A DNA stretch of 64,000 nucleotides from Streptomyces sp. YS415 (GCF_023544665.1 NZ_JAMJFL010000002.1:186001-250000); one strand, 5' to 3'. Positions 49,682 through 60,670 are shown, counted from the stretch's first letter. Made by a program: numbers and translations. Notes: generated from the letters alone by a model not told the origin.

Positions 49682-50326
49682 ATGGCTAAGCAGATCAAGG
49701 GCATCCTGGGCGAGAAGCTCGGCATGACGCAGGTGTGGGACGAGAACAACCGTGTTGTTCCCGTCACCGTCGTCAAGGCCGGCCCCAACGTCGTGACCCA
49801 GGTGCGTACGAACGACGTCGACGGCTACGAGTCGGTCCAGATCGCCTTCGGCGAGATCGACCCGCGCAAGGTGAACAAGCCCCTCAAGGGTCACTTCGCC
49901 AAGGCCGACGTCACCCCCCGTCGTCACCTCGTCGAGATCCGCACCGCTGACGCCTCCGAGTACACGCTCGGCCAGGAAGTCACGGCCGAGGTCTTCGAGG
50001 CCGGCGTGAAGGTCGACGTCACCGGCAAGAGCAAGGGCAAGGGCTTCGCCGGTGTCATGAAGCGTCACAACTTCAAGGGCCTCGGCGCCGGACACGGCAC
50101 CCAGCGCAAGCACCGCTCTCCCGGTTCCATCGGTGGCTGCGCCACCCCGGGCCGTGTGTTCAAGGGCCTCCGCATGGCGGGTCGCATGGGCAACGAGCGG
50201 GTCACCACCCAGAACCTGACCGTCCACGCCGTTGACGCGGAGAAGGGTCTGCTGCTCATCAAGGGCGCGGTTCCCGGTCCGAACGGCGGCCTCGTCCTGG
50301 TCCGCACCGCGGCCAAGGGGGCCTGA
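49682..50326 (+). CDS. rplC: 50S ribosomal protein L3
   Basis: L3 is an early assembly protein near the peptidyl-transferase centre. The 214 residues contain [20 protein letters not shown] and [15 protein letters not shown], the loop that reaches the active site. It begins 17 bases after rpsJ. Confidence 0.98.
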   Translation: MAKQIKGILGEKLGMTQVWDENNRVVPVTVVKAGPNVVTQVRTNDVDGYESVQIAFGEIDPRKVNKPLKGHFAKADVTPRRHLVEIRTADASEYTLGQEVTAEVFEAGVKVDVTGKSKGKGFAGVMKRHNFKGLGAGHGTQRKHRSPGSIGGCATPGRVFKGLRMAGRMGNERVTTQNLTVHAVDAEKGLLLIKGAVPGPNGGLVLVRTAAKGA

Positions 50327-50334
50327 GGTAACCG

Positions 50335-50991
50335 ATGAGCACTGTTGACATCCTTTCGCCGGCGGGCGACAAGGCCGGTACCGTCGAGCTCCCTGCGGAG
50401 ATCTTCGACGTAGAGAAGATCAGCGTCCCGCTGCTTCACCAGGTCGTCGTCGCACAGCTGGCCGCTGCCCGTCAGGGCACGCACAAGACCAAGACCCGCG
50501 GTGAAGTCCGTGGTGGTGGCAAGAAGCCTTACCGCCAGAAGGGCACCGGTCGCGCCCGTCAGGGCTCGACCCGCGCGCCGCAGTTCGCCGGTGGTGGCGT
50601 CGTGCACGGTCCCGTGCCGCGTGACTACTCGCAGCGGACCCCGAAGAAGATGAAGGCCGCGGCCCTGCGCCACGCCCTCACCGACCGGGCCCGCAACAAC
50701 CGCATCCACGTCGTCTCCGGCGTCATCGAGGGTGAGACCCCTTCGACGAAGGCCGCGAAGTCGCTGTTCGGCAAGATCTCGGAGCGCAAGAACCTGCTCC
50801 TGGTCGTCGAGCGTGCCGACGAGGCCGCGTGGCTGTCCGCCCGCAACCTGCCCCAGGTCCACATCCTGGAGCCGGGCCAGCTGAACACGTACGACGTTCT
50901 CGTCTCGGACGACGTGGTCTTCACCCAGGCCGCCTTCGAGTCCTTCGTGTCCGGCCCGAAGGCCAATGACACCGAAGGGAGCGAGGCCTGA
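50335..50991 (+). CDS. rplD: 50S ribosomal protein L4
   Basis: L4 lines the exit tunnel and in enterobacteria represses the S10 operon. The 218 residues contain the tunnel extension [19 protein letters not shown] and [20 protein letters not shown]. Its stop overlaps the rplW start by one base (TGATG). Confidence 0.98.
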   Translation: MSTVDILSPAGDKAGTVELPAEIFDVEKISVPLLHQVVVAQLAAARQGTHKTKTRGEVRGGGKKPYRQKGTGRARQGSTRAPQFAGGGVVHGPVPRDYSQRTPKKMKAAALRHALTDRARNNRIHVVSGVIEGETPSTKAAKSLFGKISERKNLLLVVERADEAAWLSARNLPQVHILEPGQLNTYDVLVSDDVVFTQAAFESFVSGPKANDTEGSEA

Positions 50992-51410
50992 TGGCTATCC
51001 GTCACCCCGCCATTGCCTCCAAGGCGGCCAAGGCCGCCAAGGCCGCGCGCGTCGCCAAGGCGCGTCGCCACGCCGCGGAGGGCAAGAACACCGTCGAGAC
51101 CCCGCTGAGCAAGTCGTACACGGACCCCCGTGACGTGCTGCTCAAGCCGGTCGTCTCCGAGAAGAGCTACGCGCTCCTCGACGAGGGCAAGTACACGTTC
51201 ATCGTCGACCCGCGTGCGAACAAGACCCAGATCAAGGAAGCCGTCCAGGCGGTCTTCTCGGTCAAGGTCACCGGGGTCAACACGATCAACCGCCAGGGCA
51301 AGCGCAAGCGCACCAAGACCGGTTTCGGTCAGCGCTCCGCGACCAAGCGCGCGATCGTGACCCTCGCCGAGGGCGACCGTATCGACATCTTCGGCGGTCC
51401 GACCGCGTAA
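50991..51410 (+). CDS. rplW: 50S ribosomal protein L23
   Basis: L23 sits at the tunnel exit and docks SRP and trigger factor. At 139 residues it is longer than the usual 95-100 because of an Ala/Lys-rich N-terminus ([20 protein letters not shown]) of about 35 residues, as in other Streptomyces. The core has [20 protein letters not shown] and [15 protein letters not shown]. Confidence 0.97.
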   Translation: MAIRHPAIASKAAKAAKAARVAKARRHAAEGKNTVETPLSKSYTDPRDVLLKPVVSEKSYALLDEGKYTFIVDPRANKTQIKEAVQAVFSVKVTGVNTINRQGKRKRTKTGFGQRSATKRAIVTLAEGDRIDIFGGPTA

Positions 51411-51448
51411 GCGGGTCGGATCGTCCGATATCGGACGAGGACTGAGAA

Positions 51449-52285
51449 ATGGGAATCCGCAAGTACAAGCCGACTACGCCGGGCCGTCGTGGCTCCAGCG
51501 TCGCCGACTTCGTCGAGGTCACGCGGTCCACGCCGGAGAAGTCGCTGGTCCGCCCGCTGCACAGCAAGGGCGGCCGTAACAACGCCGGTCGTGTGACCGT
51601 TCGCCACCAGGGTGGCGGACACAAGCGCGCCTACCGCGTGATCGACTTCCGTCGTCACGACAAGGACGGCGTGCCGGCGAAGGTCGCGCACATCGAGTAC
51701 GACCCCAACCGCACCGCGCGCATCGCGCTGCTGCACTACGCGGACGGCGAGAAGCGCTACATCCTCGCCCCGCGCAACCTGCAGCAGGGTGACCGCGTCG
51801 AGAACGGTCCCGGGGCCGACATCAAGCCGGGCAACAACCTGGCGCTCCGCAACATCCCGGTCGGTACCACGATCCACGCGATCGAGCTCCGTCCGGGTGG
51901 CGGCGCCAAGTTCGCCCGCTCCGCCGGTACCTCCGTGCAGCTGCTCGCGAAGGAGGGCCAGATGGCCCACCTGCGCATGCCCTCCGGTGAGATCCGCCTG
52001 GTCGACGTGCGCTGCCGCGCCACCGTCGGTGAGGTCGGCAACGCCGAGCAGAGCAACATCAACTGGGGTAAGGCCGGCCGCAAGCGCTGGCTGGGCGTCC
52101 GCCCGACCGTTCGCGGTGTGGCGATGAACCCGGTTGACCACCCCCACGGTGGTGGTGAGGGCAAGACCTCCGGTGGTCGCCACCCGGTCAGCCCCTGGGG
52201 TCAGAAGGAGGGTCGTACTCGTTCGCCGAAGAAGGCTTCGAACAAGTACATCGTCCGCCGCCGCAAGACGAACAAGAAGCGCTAG
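51449..52285 (+). CDS. rplB: 50S ribosomal protein L2
   Basis: L2 binds the base of the peptidyl-transferase region and bridges the subunits. The 278 residues contain [21 protein letters not shown] and the catalytic-site loop [20 protein letters not shown]. It follows rplW by 38 bases. Confidence 0.98.
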   Translation: MGIRKYKPTTPGRRGSSVADFVEVTRSTPEKSLVRPLHSKGGRNNAGRVTVRHQGGGHKRAYRVIDFRRHDKDGVPAKVAHIEYDPNRTARIALLHYADGEKRYILAPRNLQQGDRVENGPGADIKPGNNLALRNIPVGTTIHAIELRPGGGAKFARSAGTSVQLLAKEGQMAHLRMPSGEIRLVDVRCRATVGEVGNAEQSNINWGKAGRKRWLGVRPTVRGVAMNPVDHPHGGGEGKTSGGRHPVSPWGQKEGRTRSPKKASNKYIVRRRKTNKKR

Positions 52286-52297
52286 GAGCGGGTTTAG

Positions 52298-52579
52298 ATG
52301 CCGCGTAGTCTCAAGAAGGGGCCCTTCGTCGACGACCACCTGATCAAGAAGGTGGACGCCCAGAACGAAGCCGGCACCAAGAACGTCATCAAGACCTGGT
52401 CCCGTCGCTCCATGATCGTGCCGGCCATGCTCGGCCACACGCTCGCGGTGCACAACGGCAAGACCCACATCCCGGTGTTCGTCACCGAGTCGATGGTCGG
52501 CCACAAGCTCGGCGAGTTCTCGCCGACGCGCACCTTCCGGGGTCACGTCAAGGACGACCGGAAGTCGAAGCGCCGCTAG
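52298..52579 (+). CDS. rpsS: 30S ribosomal protein S19
   Basis: S19 contacts 16S rRNA and the A-site tRNA in the 30S head. The 93 residues start [19 protein letters not shown] and include [24 protein letters not shown] and [14 protein letters not shown]. It is a member of the S10 operon. Confidence 0.98.
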   Translation: MPRSLKKGPFVDDHLIKKVDAQNEAGTKNVIKTWSRRSMIVPAMLGHTLAVHNGKTHIPVFVTESMVGHKLGEFSPTRTFRGHVKDDRKSKRR

Positions 52580-52623
52580 CAGCGGATCGCATTCAGACAC
52601 GTAAGTAACTGAGAGGGACAACC

Positions 52624-52971
52624 ATGGAAGCCAGGGCCCAGGCGCGGTACATCCGCGTCACGCCCATGAAGGCCCGCCGAGTGGTGGACCTGATCCGTGG
52701 CATGGACGCCACGGAGGCTCAGGCTGTTCTGCGATTCGCTCCGCAGGCAGCCTCAGTGCCCGTCGGCAAGGTGCTGGACAGCGCCATCGCCAACGCCGCG
52801 CACAACTACGACCACACCGACGCCGACAGCCTCTTCATCTCCGAGGCGTACGTCGACGAGGGTCCGACCCTGAAGCGGTTCCGGCCGCGCGCCCAGGGCC
52901 GTGCCTACCGGATCCGCAAGCGGACCAGCCACATCACCGTGGTCGTCAGCAGCAAGGAAGGAACCCGGTAA
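52624..52971 (+). CDS. rplV: 50S ribosomal protein L22
   Basis: L22 lines the exit tunnel opposite L4. The 115 residues contain [19 protein letters not shown] and the tunnel loop [20 protein letters not shown]. Its stop overlaps the rpsC start by one base (TAATG). Confidence 0.98.
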   Translation: MEARAQARYIRVTPMKARRVVDLIRGMDATEAQAVLRFAPQAASVPVGKVLDSAIANAAHNYDHTDADSLFISEAYVDEGPTLKRFRPRAQGRAYRIRKRTSHITVVVSSKEGTR

Positions 52972-53798
52972 TGGGCCAGAAGGTAAACCCGCATGGGTTC
53001 CGGCTCGGCATCACCACGGACTTCAAGTCCCGCTGGTACGCCGACAAGCTGTACAAGGACTACGTCAAGGAAGACGTCGCCATCCGTCGGATGATGACGT
53101 CCGGCATGGAGCGCGCCGGCATCTCCAAGGTGGAGATCGAGCGCACCCGTGACCGCGTCCGCGTCGACATCCACACCGCGCGTCCGGGCATCGTCATCGG
53201 CCGCCGTGGCGCCGAGGCCGACCGCATCCGCGGTGACCTCGAGAAGCTCACGGGCAAGCAGGTCCAGCTGAACATCCTCGAGGTCAAGAACCCCGAGACG
53301 GACGCTCAGCTGGTTGCTCAGGCCGTCGCCGAGCAGCTCTCCTCCCGCGTCTCCTTCCGCCGCGCCATGCGTAAGAGCATGCAGTCGGCGATGAAGGCCG
53401 GCGCCAAGGGCATCAAGATCCAGTGCGGTGGCCGCCTCGGTGGCGCCGAGATGTCCCGCTCGGAGTTCTACCGCGAGGGCCGCGTGCCCCTGCACACGCT
53501 CCGCGCGAACGTGGACTACGGCTTCTTCGAGGCCAAGACGACCTTCGGCCGCATCGGTGTGAAGGTCTGGATCTACAAGGGCGATGTCAAGAACATCGCC
53601 GAGGTCCGCGCCGAGAACGCTGCCGCCCGTGCGGGTAACCGCCCGGCTCGCGGTGGCGGCGGCTCCGACCGCCCGGCCCGTGGTGGCCGTGGTGGCGAGC
53701 GGCGCGGTCGCAAGCCGCAGCAGGCTGCCGGTGCCGAGGCCCCCAAGGCCGAGGCTCCCGCCGCCGCTCCGGCTGAGAGCACCGGAACGGAGGCCTGA
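52971..53798 (+). CDS. rpsC: 30S ribosomal protein S3
   Basis: S3 has a KH domain ([20 protein letters not shown]) at the mRNA entry site, where it helps unwind mRNA. The 275 residues include a low-complexity C-terminal tail of about 65 residues rich in Gly, Arg, Ala and Pro ([20 protein letters not shown]), typical of high-GC actinobacteria and probably flexible RNA-binding sequence. Confidence 0.98.
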   Translation: MGQKVNPHGFRLGITTDFKSRWYADKLYKDYVKEDVAIRRMMTSGMERAGISKVEIERTRDRVRVDIHTARPGIVIGRRGAEADRIRGDLEKLTGKQVQLNILEVKNPETDAQLVAQAVAEQLSSRVSFRRAMRKSMQSAMKAGAKGIKIQCGGRLGGAEMSRSEFYREGRVPLHTLRANVDYGFFEAKTTFGRIGVKVWIYKGDVKNIAEVRAENAAARAGNRPARGGGGSDRPARGGRGGERRGRKPQQAAGAEAPKAEAPAAAPAESTGTEA

Positions 53799-53803
53799 CC
53801 GTC

Positions 53804-54223
53804 ATGCTGATCCCCCGTAGGGTCAAGCACCGCAAGCAGCACCACCCGAAGCGCCGTGGTCAGGCCAAGGGCGGTACGACGGTCGCGTTCGGCGAGTACG
53901 GCATCCAGGCCCTCACGCCGGCGTACGTGACCAACCGCCAGATCGAGGCGGCCCGTATCGCGATGACCCGCCACATCAAGCGTGGCGGCAAGGTCTGGAT
54001 CAACATCTACCCGGACCGCCCGCTCACGAAGAAGCCTGCCGAGACCCGCATGGGTTCCGGTAAGGGTTCTCCCGAGTGGTGGATCGCGAACGTGCACCCG
54101 GGACGGGTCATGTTCGAGCTGTCCTACCCCAACGAGAAGATCGCCCGTGAGGCCCTGACTCGCGCAGCCCACAAGCTGCCGATGAAGTGCCGGATCGTCA
54201 AGCGCGAGGCAGGTGAAGCGTGA
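53804..54223 (+). CDS. rplP: 50S ribosomal protein L16
   Basis: L16 is needed for A-site tRNA accommodation. The 139 residues start [20 protein letters not shown] and contain [20 protein letters not shown] and [15 protein letters not shown]. Its TGA overlaps the rpmC ATG. Confidence 0.98.
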   Translation: MLIPRRVKHRKQHHPKRRGQAKGGTTVAFGEYGIQALTPAYVTNRQIEAARIAMTRHIKRGGKVWINIYPDRPLTKKPAETRMGSGKGSPEWWIANVHPGRVMFELSYPNEKIAREALTRAAHKLPMKCRIVKREAGEA

Positions 54224-54447
54224 TGTCGGCCGGTACCAAGGCGTCCGAGCTGCGCGAACTGGGTGACGAGGAGCTTCTGGGGAAGCTCCGCGAAGCCAAG
54301 GAAGAGCTGTTCAACCTCCGCTTCCAGGCGGCGACGGGTCAGCTCGAGAACCACGGTCGGCTCAAGGCCGTCCGTAAGGACATCGCGCGGATCTACACCC
54401 TGATGCGCGAGCGTGAGCTGGGCATCGAAACGGTGGAGAACGCATGA
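54223..54447 (+). CDS. rpmC: 50S ribosomal protein L29
   Basis: L29 sits near the exit tunnel beside L23. The ATG at 54223 (74 residues) overlaps the rplP stop. A GTG one codon earlier is also possible but less likely. Core helix motifs are [20 protein letters not shown] and [20 protein letters not shown]. It overlaps rpsQ by four bases (ATGA). Confidence 0.97.
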   Translation: MSAGTKASELRELGDEELLGKLREAKEELFNLRFQAATGQLENHGRLKAVRKDIARIYTLMRERELGIETVENA

Positions 54448-54731
54448 GCGAGAACAACGTGACTGAGCAGAACACCGAGGCCCGTGGCTTCCGCAAGACC
54501 CGTGAGGGTCTCGTCGTCAGCGACAAGATGGACAAGACCGTCGTCGTCGCCGTCGAGGACCGTGTGAAGCACGCGCTGTACGGCAAGGTCATCCGCCGTA
54601 CGAACAAGCTCAAGGCCCACGACGAGCAGAACGCCGCGGGCGTCGGCGACCGCGTCCTCCTCATGGAGACGCGTCCGCTGTCCGCGACGAAGCGCTGGCG
54701 CGTCGTCGAGATCCTCGAGAAGGCCAAGTAA
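54444..54731 (+). CDS. rpsQ: 30S ribosomal protein S17
   Basis: S17 is a primary 16S rRNA-binding protein with an OB fold. The 95 residues contain [20 protein letters not shown] and [20 protein letters not shown]. Two tandem hairpins separate it from rplN. Confidence 0.97.
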   Translation: MSENNVTEQNTEARGFRKTREGLVVSDKMDKTVVVAVEDRVKHALYGKVIRRTNKLKAHDEQNAAGVGDRVLLMETRPLSATKRWRVVEILEKAK

Positions 54732-54734
54732 TTC

Positions 54735-54802
54735 CTGCGGGCAGACCCGCAGGACAGTTCCGCCAGGCTCGGCAGGGGCTTTCGTAACTGAAGCCCCTGC
54801 CG
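54735..54802 (+). terminator. Two tandem hairpins between rpsQ and rplN
   Basis: The stems are CCTGCGGG (54735-54742) with CCCGCAGG (54747-54754), 8 bp, and GGCAGGGGCTT (54772-54782) with AAGCCCCTGCC (54792-54802), 11 bp. They lie inside the 99-base gap. No T-run follows, so attenuation, processing or message stability are more likely than full termination. Confidence 0.6.
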
Positions 54803-54830
54803 GGAACCGGCAGACAAACAGGAGATAGAC

Positions 54831-55199
54831 GTGATCCAGCAGGAGTCGCGACTGCGCGTCGCCGACAACACTGGTGCGAAGGAAATCCTTTGCATCCGTG
54901 TGCTCGGTGGCTCCGGTCGCCGCTACGCGGGCATCGGTGACGTCATTGTCGCCACCGTCAAGGACGCGATCCCCGGTGGCAACGTGAAGAAGGGTGACGT
55001 CGTCAAGGCGGTCATCGTTCGCACCGTCAAGGAGCGCCGCCGTCCGGACGGCTCGTACATCCGCTTCGACGAGAACGCCGCCGTCATTCTGAAGAACGAC
55101 GGCGACCCTCGCGGCACCCGTATCTTCGGCCCGGTCGGCCGTGAGCTGCGCGAGAAGAAGTTCATGAAGATCATCTCGCTCGCGCCGGAGGTGCTGTAA
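54831..55199 (+). CDS. rplN: 50S ribosomal protein L14
   Basis: L14 bridges to the 30S subunit and binds the RsfS silencing factor. The 122 residues start at a GTG with AGGAG upstream: [20 protein letters not shown], then [14 protein letters not shown] and [17 protein letters not shown]. It is the first gene of the spc-type part. Confidence 0.98.
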   Translation: MIQQESRLRVADNTGAKEILCIRVLGGSGRRYAGIGDVIVATVKDAIPGGNVKKGDVVKAVIVRTVKERRRPDGSYIRFDENAAVILKNDGDPRGTRIFGPVGRELREKKFMKIISLAPEVL

Positions 55200-55201
55200 G
55201 C

Positions 55202-55525
55202 ATGAAGATCAAGAAGGGCGACCTGGTCCAGGTCATCACCGGCAAGGACAAGGGCAAGCAGGGCAAGGTCATTGCCGCTTACCCGCGCGACGAGCGCGTC
55301 CTGGTCGAGGGTGTCAACCGGGTCAAGAAGCACACCAAGGCCGGTCCGACCGCTCGCGGTTCGCAGGCCGGCGGCATCGTCACGACCGAGGCGCCGATCC
55401 ACGTCTCCAACGTCCAGCTGGTCGTTGAGAAGGACGGCAACAAGGTTGTCACGCGTGTCGGTTACCGCTTCGACGATGAGGGCAACAAGATCCGCGTTGC
55501 CAAGCGGACGGGTGAGGACATCTGA
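55202..55525 (+). CDS. rplX: 50S ribosomal protein L24
   Basis: L24 starts 50S assembly and has a KOW motif ([20 protein letters not shown]). It has 107 residues. It lies two bases after rplN and overlaps rplE by one base (TGATG). Confidence 0.98.
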   Translation: MKIKKGDLVQVITGKDKGKQGKVIAAYPRDERVLVEGVNRVKKHTKAGPTARGSQAGGIVTTEAPIHVSNVQLVVEKDGNKVVTRVGYRFDDEGNKIRVAKRTGEDI

Positions 55526-56082
55526 TGGCTACCACCACCACTCCGCGTCTGAAGACGAAGTACCGCGAGGAGATCGCGGGCAAGCTGCGTGAAGAGTTCA
55601 AGTACGAGAACGTCATGCAGATTCCCGGCCTCGTCAAGATCGTGGTCAACATGGGTGTGGGCGACGCCGCCCGCGACTCCAAGCTGATCGAGGGCGCCAT
55701 CCGCGACCTCACCACGATCACCGGTCAGAAGCCGGCCGTCACCAAGGCCCGCAAGTCCATCGCGCAGTTCAAGCTGCGCGAGGGTCAGCCGATCGGTGCC
55801 CACGTCACGCTCCGTGGCGACCGCATGTGGGAGTTCTTGGACCGCACCCTGTCGCTCGCGCTGCCGCGCATCCGCGACTTCCGTGGTCTGTCCCCCAAGC
55901 AGTTCGACGGTCGTGGCAACTACACCTTCGGTCTCACGGAGCAGGTCATGTTCCACGAGATCGACCAGGACAAGATCGACCGCGTCCGGGGTATGGACAT
56001 CACCGTGGTCACCACGGCGACCAACGACGCTGAGGGCCGCGCGCTCCTTCGTCACCTCGGCTTCCCCTTCAAGGAGGCGTGA
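55525..56082 (+). CDS. rplE: 50S ribosomal protein L5
   Basis: L5 binds 5S rRNA and the P-site tRNA elbow. The 185 residues contain [40 protein letters not shown] and [19 protein letters not shown]. rpsN follows after five bases. Confidence 0.98.
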   Translation: MATTTTPRLKTKYREEIAGKLREEFKYENVMQIPGLVKIVVNMGVGDAARDSKLIEGAIRDLTTITGQKPAVTKARKSIAQFKLREGQPIGAHVTLRGDRMWEFLDRTLSLALPRIRDFRGLSPKQFDGRGNYTFGLTEQVMFHEIDQDKIDRVRGMDITVVTTATNDAEGRALLRHLGFPFKEA

Positions 56083-56087
56083 GCGAG

Positions 56088-56273
56088 ATGGCGAAGAAGG
56101 CTCTGATCGCAAAGGCTGCTCGCAAGCCCAAGTTCGGCGTGCGTGGCTACACGCGCTGCCAGCGCTGCGGCCGTCCCCACTCCGTGTACCGCAAGTTCGG
56201 CCTGTGCCGCGTGTGCCTTCGTGAGATGGCTCACCGTGGCGAGCTGCCGGGCGTGACCAAGAGCTCCTGGTAG
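56088..56273 (+). CDS. rpsN: 30S ribosomal protein S14, zinc type
   Basis: S14 completes the 30S head. The ATG at 56088 gives 61 residues with [20 protein letters not shown], the four-cysteine zinc site of the short C+ form. The longer zinc-free paralogue, if present, would be elsewhere and under Zur control in Streptomyces. A GTG nine bases earlier is less likely. Confidence 0.97.
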   Translation: MAKKALIAKAARKPKFGVRGYTRCQRCGRPHSVYRKFGLCRVCLREMAHRGELPGVTKSSW

Positions 56274-56486
56274 TCCCTGCTTTTAGGGATTCCGGAGTCT
56301 CTCGGTAAGCACTGGGCGTGTCAGGCGCCCTCCCCTTCATGGCTTAGGCTTGGAGGGTTGGGCGCCTGATGGTCGCCCGTACGACTTACTACGCCGTAGG
56401 TCCACCGCACCGCACCCGCCTCGTCTCGGATCGAGGAGAGGGATGGGCAACTGGAAACCCCGGCGAGAGAGGCCGAAGGCCAATTC
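56274..56486 (+). other. rpsN-rpsH intergenic leader
   Basis: A 213-base gap, long for this operon, with GC-rich inverted segments and no gene. In E. coli S8 controls the spc operon by binding near L5, and a comparable RNA site could lie here, but I could not draw the S8 helix with confidence. Confidence 0.35.
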
Positions 56487-56885
56487 ATGACCATGACTGA
56501 TCCGATCGCAGACATGCTTACGCGTCTGCGGAACGCGAACTCGGCGTACCACGACACCGTGGCGATGCCGCACTCGAAGATCAAGTCGCACATCGCGGAG
56601 ATCCTCCAGCAGGAGGGCTTCATCACGGGCTGGAAGGTCGAGGACGCCGAGGTCGGCAAGAACCTCGTTCTCGAGCTGAAGTTCGGCCCGAACCGTGAGC
56701 GCTCCATCGCGGGCATCAAGCGGATCTCCAAGCCCGGTCTCCGGGTGTACGCGAAGTCCACCAACCTGCCCAAGGTGCTGGGTGGCCTCGGCGTGGCGAT
56801 CATCTCCACGTCCCACGGGCTCCTCACCGACAAGCAGGCCGGCAAGAAGGGCGTAGGCGGAGAAGTCCTCGCCTACGTCTGGTAG
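56487..56885 (+). CDS. rpsH: 30S ribosomal protein S8
   Basis: S8 binds helix 21 of 16S rRNA in the central domain. The 132 residues contain [40 protein letters not shown] and [19 protein letters not shown]. rplF follows after 24 bases. Confidence 0.98.
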   Translation: MTMTDPIADMLTRLRNANSAYHDTVAMPHSKIKSHIAEILQQEGFITGWKVEDAEVGKNLVLELKFGPNRERSIAGIKRISKPGLRVYAKSTNLPKVLGGLGVAIISTSHGLLTDKQAGKKGVGGEVLAYVW

Positions 56886-56909
56886 CGGAAGGGAACGGAG
56901 GAAACAGCT

Positions 56910-57449
56910 ATGTCGCGCATTGGCAAGCTCCCCATCACGGTTCCCGCCGGCGTGGACGTCACCATCGACGGCCAGACGGTTTCGGTCAAGGGCCCCAAGG
57001 GCTCGCTGACCCACACCGTCGTGGCGCCGATCGAGATCGCCAAGGGTGAGGACGGCGTTCTGAACGTCACCCGCCCCAACGACGAGCGTCAGAGCAAGGC
57101 CCTGCACGGCCTGTCCCGCACGCTGGTGGCGAACATGATCACCGGCGTGACCCAGGGTTACGTGAAGAAGCTCGAGATCAGCGGTGTCGGTTACCGCGTG
57201 ACCGCCAAGGGCTCGAACCTCGAGTTCGCGCTCGGCTACAGCCACCCGATCACCGTCGAGGCGCCCGAGGGAATCACCTTCAAGGTGGAGACCCCGACCC
57301 GCTTCCAGGTCGAGGGCATCGACAAGCAGAAGGTCGGCGAGGTTGCGGCCAACATCCGCAAGCTGCGCAAGCCCGACCCGTACAAGGCCAAGGGTGTCAA
57401 GTACGAGGGCGAAGTCATCCGCCGCAAGGTCGGAAAGGCGGGTAAGTAA
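56910..57449 (+). CDS. rplF: 50S ribosomal protein L6
   Basis: L6 lies next to the factor-binding centre. The 179 residues contain [20 protein letters not shown] and the C-terminal signature [20 protein letters not shown]. It is three bases from rplR. Confidence 0.98.
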   Translation: MSRIGKLPITVPAGVDVTIDGQTVSVKGPKGSLTHTVVAPIEIAKGEDGVLNVTRPNDERQSKALHGLSRTLVANMITGVTQGYVKKLEISGVGYRVTAKGSNLEFALGYSHPITVEAPEGITFKVETPTRFQVEGIDKQKVGEVAANIRKLRKPDPYKAKGVKYEGEVIRRKVGKAGK

Positions 57450-57452
57450 GCC

Positions 57453-57836
57453 ATGGCATACGGACAGAAGATCCTGAAGGGCGACGCCTACAAGCGCGCC
57501 GCGATCAAGCGCCGTCACATCCGGATCCGCAAGCGGATCGCCGGTACGGCGGAGCGTCCCCGTCTGGTCGTTACCCGCTCGAACCGCCACATCGTGGCCC
57601 AGGTGATCGACGACATCAAGGGTCACACCCTGGCGTCGGCGTCCACTCTGGACACCTCGGTCCGCGGTGGCGAGGGCGACAAGTCGGCCCAGGCCAAGCA
57701 GGTCGGCGCCCTGGTCGCCGAGCGTGCCAAGGCCGCCGGCGTCGAGGCTGTCGTATTCGACCGTGGTGGCAATCAGTACGCCGGGCGCATTGCCGCCCTG
57801 GCGGACGCCGCCCGCGAAGCCGGCTTGAAGTTCTGA
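57453..57836 (+). CDS. rplR: 50S ribosomal protein L18
   Basis: L18 brings 5S rRNA into the 50S subunit. The 127 residues contain [20 protein letters not shown] and [20 protein letters not shown]. It is a member of the spc operon. Confidence 0.98.
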   Translation: MAYGQKILKGDAYKRAAIKRRHIRIRKRIAGTAERPRLVVTRSNRHIVAQVIDDIKGHTLASASTLDTSVRGGEGDKSAQAKQVGALVAERAKAAGVEAVVFDRGGNQYAGRIAALADAAREAGLKF

Positions 57837-57874
57837 GCCGTTCGTAGCTAGCGGAAAAGAGAGAGGTAAATCCA

Positions 57875-58483
57875 ATGGCTGGACCCCAGCGCCGCGGTGG
57901 CGGTGCCGGTGGCGGCGAGCGGCGGGACCGGAAGGGCCGTGACGGCGGCGCAGCTGCCGCCGAGAAGACCGCGTACGTTGAGCGCGTTGTCGCGATCAAC
58001 CGCGTCGCCAAGGTTGTGAAGGGTGGTCGTCGCTTCAGCTTCACTGCGCTCGTCGTAGTGGGCGACGGTGACGGCACCGTGGGTGTCGGTTACGGCAAGG
58101 CCAAGGAGGTGCCGGCCGCCATCGCCAAGGGTGTGGAGGAGGCCAAGAAGCACTTCTTCAAGGTCCCCCGTATCCAGGGCACCATCCCGCACCCGATCAC
58201 GGGTGAGAAGGCTGCGGGCGTCGTCCTGCTCAAGCCGGCTTCCCCCGGTACCGGCGTTATCGCCGGTGGTCCGGTGCGTGCCGTGCTCGAGTGCGCCGGC
58301 GTGCACGACATCCTGTCGAAGTCGCTCGGCTCGTCGAACGCGATCAACATCGTGCACGCCACCGTGGCGGCCCTGAAGGGCCTGCAGCGTCCCGAGGAGA
58401 TCGCGGCCCGCCGTGGTCTGCCCCTCGAGGACGTCGCTCCCGCGGCTCTGCTGCGTGCGCGTGCCGGGGCTGGTGCTGCGTAA
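57875..58483 (+). CDS. rpsE: 30S ribosomal protein S5
   Basis: S5 works with S4 and S12 in decoding and with S3/S4 in the mRNA-entry helicase. The 202 residues have a Gly/Arg-rich N-terminus ([20 protein letters not shown]) then [20 protein letters not shown] and [20 protein letters not shown]. Its TAA overlaps the rpmD ATG. Confidence 0.98.
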   Translation: MAGPQRRGGGAGGGERRDRKGRDGGAAAAEKTAYVERVVAINRVAKVVKGGRRFSFTALVVVGDGDGTVGVGYGKAKEVPAAIAKGVEEAKKHFFKVPRIQGTIPHPITGEKAAGVVLLKPASPGTGVIAGGPVRAVLECAGVHDILSKSLGSSNAINIVHATVAALKGLQRPEEIAARRGLPLEDVAPAALLRARAGAGAA

Positions 58484-58665
58484 TGGCTCAGCTCAGGATC
58501 ACGCAGACGAAGTCGTACATCGGCAGCAAGCAGAACCACCGTGACACCCTGCGCTCCCTTGGTCTCAAGGGGATCAACACGCAGGTCGTCAAGGAGGACC
58601 GCCCCGAGTTCCGCGGCATGGTGCACACCGTCCGCCACCTCGTGACGGTCGAGGAGGTCGACTGA
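58483..58665 (+). CDS. rpmD: 50S ribosomal protein L30
   Basis: This 60-residue protein, [20 protein letters not shown] then [20 protein letters not shown], matches L30 in size and in its beta-alpha-beta pattern. The ATG overlaps the rpsE stop (TAATG) and rplO starts two bases after its end. Confidence 0.97.
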   Translation: MAQLRITQTKSYIGSKQNHRDTLRSLGLKGINTQVVKEDRPEFRGMVHTVRHLVTVEEVD

Positions 58666-58667
58666 TC

Positions 58668-59123
58668 ATGGCGGAAAACAACCCGCTGAAGATCCACAAC
58701 CTCCGTCCGGCTCCCGGCGCCAAGACCGCCAAGACCCGTGTGGGTCGTGGTGAGGCGTCGAAGGGTAAGACGGCCGGTCGTGGTACCAAGGGCACCAAGG
58801 CCCGTTACCAGGTTCCGGAGCGCTTCGAGGGTGGGCAGATGCCCCTCCACATGCGCCTCCCGAAGCTCAAGGGCTTCAAGAACCCGTTCAAGACCGAGTA
58901 CCAGGTCGTGAACCTCGACAAGCTGGCCTCGCTCTACCCCGAGGGTGGCGAGGTCACCGTCGAGGGTCTGGTGGCCAAGGGTGCCGTTCGCAAGAACAGC
59001 CTCGTCAAGGTCCTCGGCCAGGGCGAGATCTCCGTGGCGCTGCAGGTGACGGTCGACGCCGTCTCCGGCTCCGCCAAGGAGAAGATCACCGCCGCCGGCG
59101 GTACCGTCACCGAGCTCGTCTGA
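58668..59123 (+). CDS. rplO: 50S ribosomal protein L15
   Basis: L15 is a late 50S assembly protein. The 151 residues contain [20 protein letters not shown] and [20 protein letters not shown]. It ends this ribosomal run. A hairpin and a 233-base gap precede secY. Confidence 0.98.
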   Translation: MAENNPLKIHNLRPAPGAKTAKTRVGRGEASKGKTAGRGTKGTKARYQVPERFEGGQMPLHMRLPKLKGFKNPFKTEYQVVNLDKLASLYPEGGEVTVEGLVAKGAVRKNSLVKVLGQGEISVALQVTVDAVSGSAKEKITAAGGTVTELV

Positions 59124-59157
59124 ACGCAACAGGCGTCTCGATGACTTGAGCGATCCC

Positions 59158-59197
59158 GACCGGGGATACCCCACAAATGGGGTATCCCCGGTTGGTC
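59158..59197 (+). terminator. Terminator between rplO and secY
   Basis: GACCGGGGATACCCCA (59158-59173) pairs with TGGGGTATCCCCGGTTGGTC (59178-59197) over about 14 bp, with loop CAAA, followed by GTTCCTAGG. The remaining bases to secY hold no gene and probably a secY promoter. Confidence 0.85.
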
Positions 59198-59356
59198 GTT
59201 CCTAGGGTGGCAGTCTCGCGGGTAAGGTGGCCTGCACTGCCATCTTTTACCGCGTGCTCACATGCGGCACTCTGAGCGGCAGTTGACCGTTACCTAATCG
59301 TCGAACCTCAAGACCGTCACCCTTGACGCAGTAGCGCGGGGGTCGCAGGAGGCACC

Positions 59357-60670
59357 GTGCTCACCGCGTTCGCCCGGGCGTTCAAGACGCCCGACCTGCG
59401 CAAGAAGCTGCTCTTCACGCTCGGCATCATCGTGATCTACCGGATCGGTACGCATGTCCCGATCCCCGGCGTCGATTACACGTCCGTCCAGCAATGCGTG
59501 GACGAGGCGTCCGGCAACCAGGGCCTGTTCGGCCTGGTCAACATGTTCAGTGGCGGCGCGCTGCTGCAGATCACGGTCTTCGCGCTGGGCATCATGCCGT
59601 ACATCACGGCGAGCATCATTCTGCAGCTGCTGACCGTGGTGATCCCGCGACTGGAGGCCCTGAAGAAGGAGGGCCAGGCCGGTACGGCGAAGATCACGCA
59701 GTACACCCGTTATCTGACGGTGGCGCTCGCCATCCTCCAGGGCACCGGCCTCGTCGCCACCGCCCGCAGCGGCGCCCTCTTCTCCGGCTGCACGGTCGCC
59801 GGCCAGATCGTCCCGGACCGCTCGATCTTCGTGACCGTCACCATGGTCATCACGATGACCGCCGGTACGGCCATGGTCATGTGGCTCGGTGAGCTGATCA
59901 CCGACCGCGGCATCGGCAACGGCATGTCGATCCTGATGTTCATCTCGATCGCCGCCACCTTCCCGTCCGCGCTGTGGGCCATCAAGACCCAGGGCAGCCT
60001 GGCCGACGGCTGGATCGAGTTCGGCACCGTCATGCTCGTCGGGTTCGTCATGGTCGGCCTCGTCGTCTTCGTCGAGCAGGCCCAGCGGCGGGTCCCGGTG
60101 CAGTACGCGAAGCGCATGATCGGGCGCCGTTCCTACGGTGGTACGTCCACGTACATCCCGCTGAAGGTGAACCAGGCGGGTGTGATTCCCGTCATCTTCG
60201 CCTCGTCGCTGCTCTACATCCCGGCACTGATCGCGCAGTTCTCGAGCGGTACTTCGGGCTGGAAATCCTGGATCGAAGCGAATCTCGTCACAGGCGACCA
60301 TCCGATTTACATCACTGTGTACTTCTTGCTCATCGTTTTCTTTGCGTTCTTCTATGTGGCGATCTCCTTCAACCCCGAGGAAGTCGCCGACAACATGAAG
60401 AAGTATGGTGGCTTCATCCCGGGCATCCGGGCTGGCCGACCGACCGCTGAGTACCTGAGCTACGTGCTCAACCGGATCACTTGGCCGGGTTCGCTGTATC
60501 TGGGTCTGATCGCTCTCGTCCCGACGATTGCGTTGGCCGGTTTCGGCGCCAACCAGAACTTCCCGTTCGGTGGCACCAGCATCCTGATCATCGTGGGTGT
60601 CGGTCTCGAGACCGTGAAGCAGATCGAGAGCCAGCTCCAGCAGCGCAATTACGAAGGGTTCCTCCGCTGA
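59357..60670 (+). CDS. secY: Preprotein translocase subunit SecY
   Basis: SecY is the channel of the Sec translocon. The 437-residue protein starts at a GTG with AGGAGG upstream and has ten hydrophobic helices, with IVIYRIGTHVPIPGVD, MFSGGALLQITVFALGIMPY, the plug region and the cytosolic loop KRMIGRRSYGGTSTYIPLKV. Its TGA overlaps the adk ATG. Confidence 0.98.
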   Translation: MLTAFARAFKTPDLRKKLLFTLGIIVIYRIGTHVPIPGVDYTSVQQCVDEASGNQGLFGLVNMFSGGALLQITVFALGIMPYITASIILQLLTVVIPRLEALKKEGQAGTAKITQYTRYLTVALAILQGTGLVATARSGALFSGCTVAGQIVPDRSIFVTVTMVITMTAGTAMVMWLGELITDRGIGNGMSILMFISIAATFPSALWAIKTQGSLADGWIEFGTVMLVGFVMVGLVVFVEQAQRRVPVQYAKRMIGRRSYGGTSTYIPLKVNQAGVIPVIFASSLLYIPALIAQFSSGTSGWKSWIEANLVTGDHPIYITVYFLLIVFFAFFYVAISFNPEEVADNMKKYGGFIPGIRAGRPTAEYLSYVLNRITWPGSLYLGLIALVPTIALAGFGANQNFPFGGTSILIIVGVGLETVKQIESQLQQRNYEGFLR

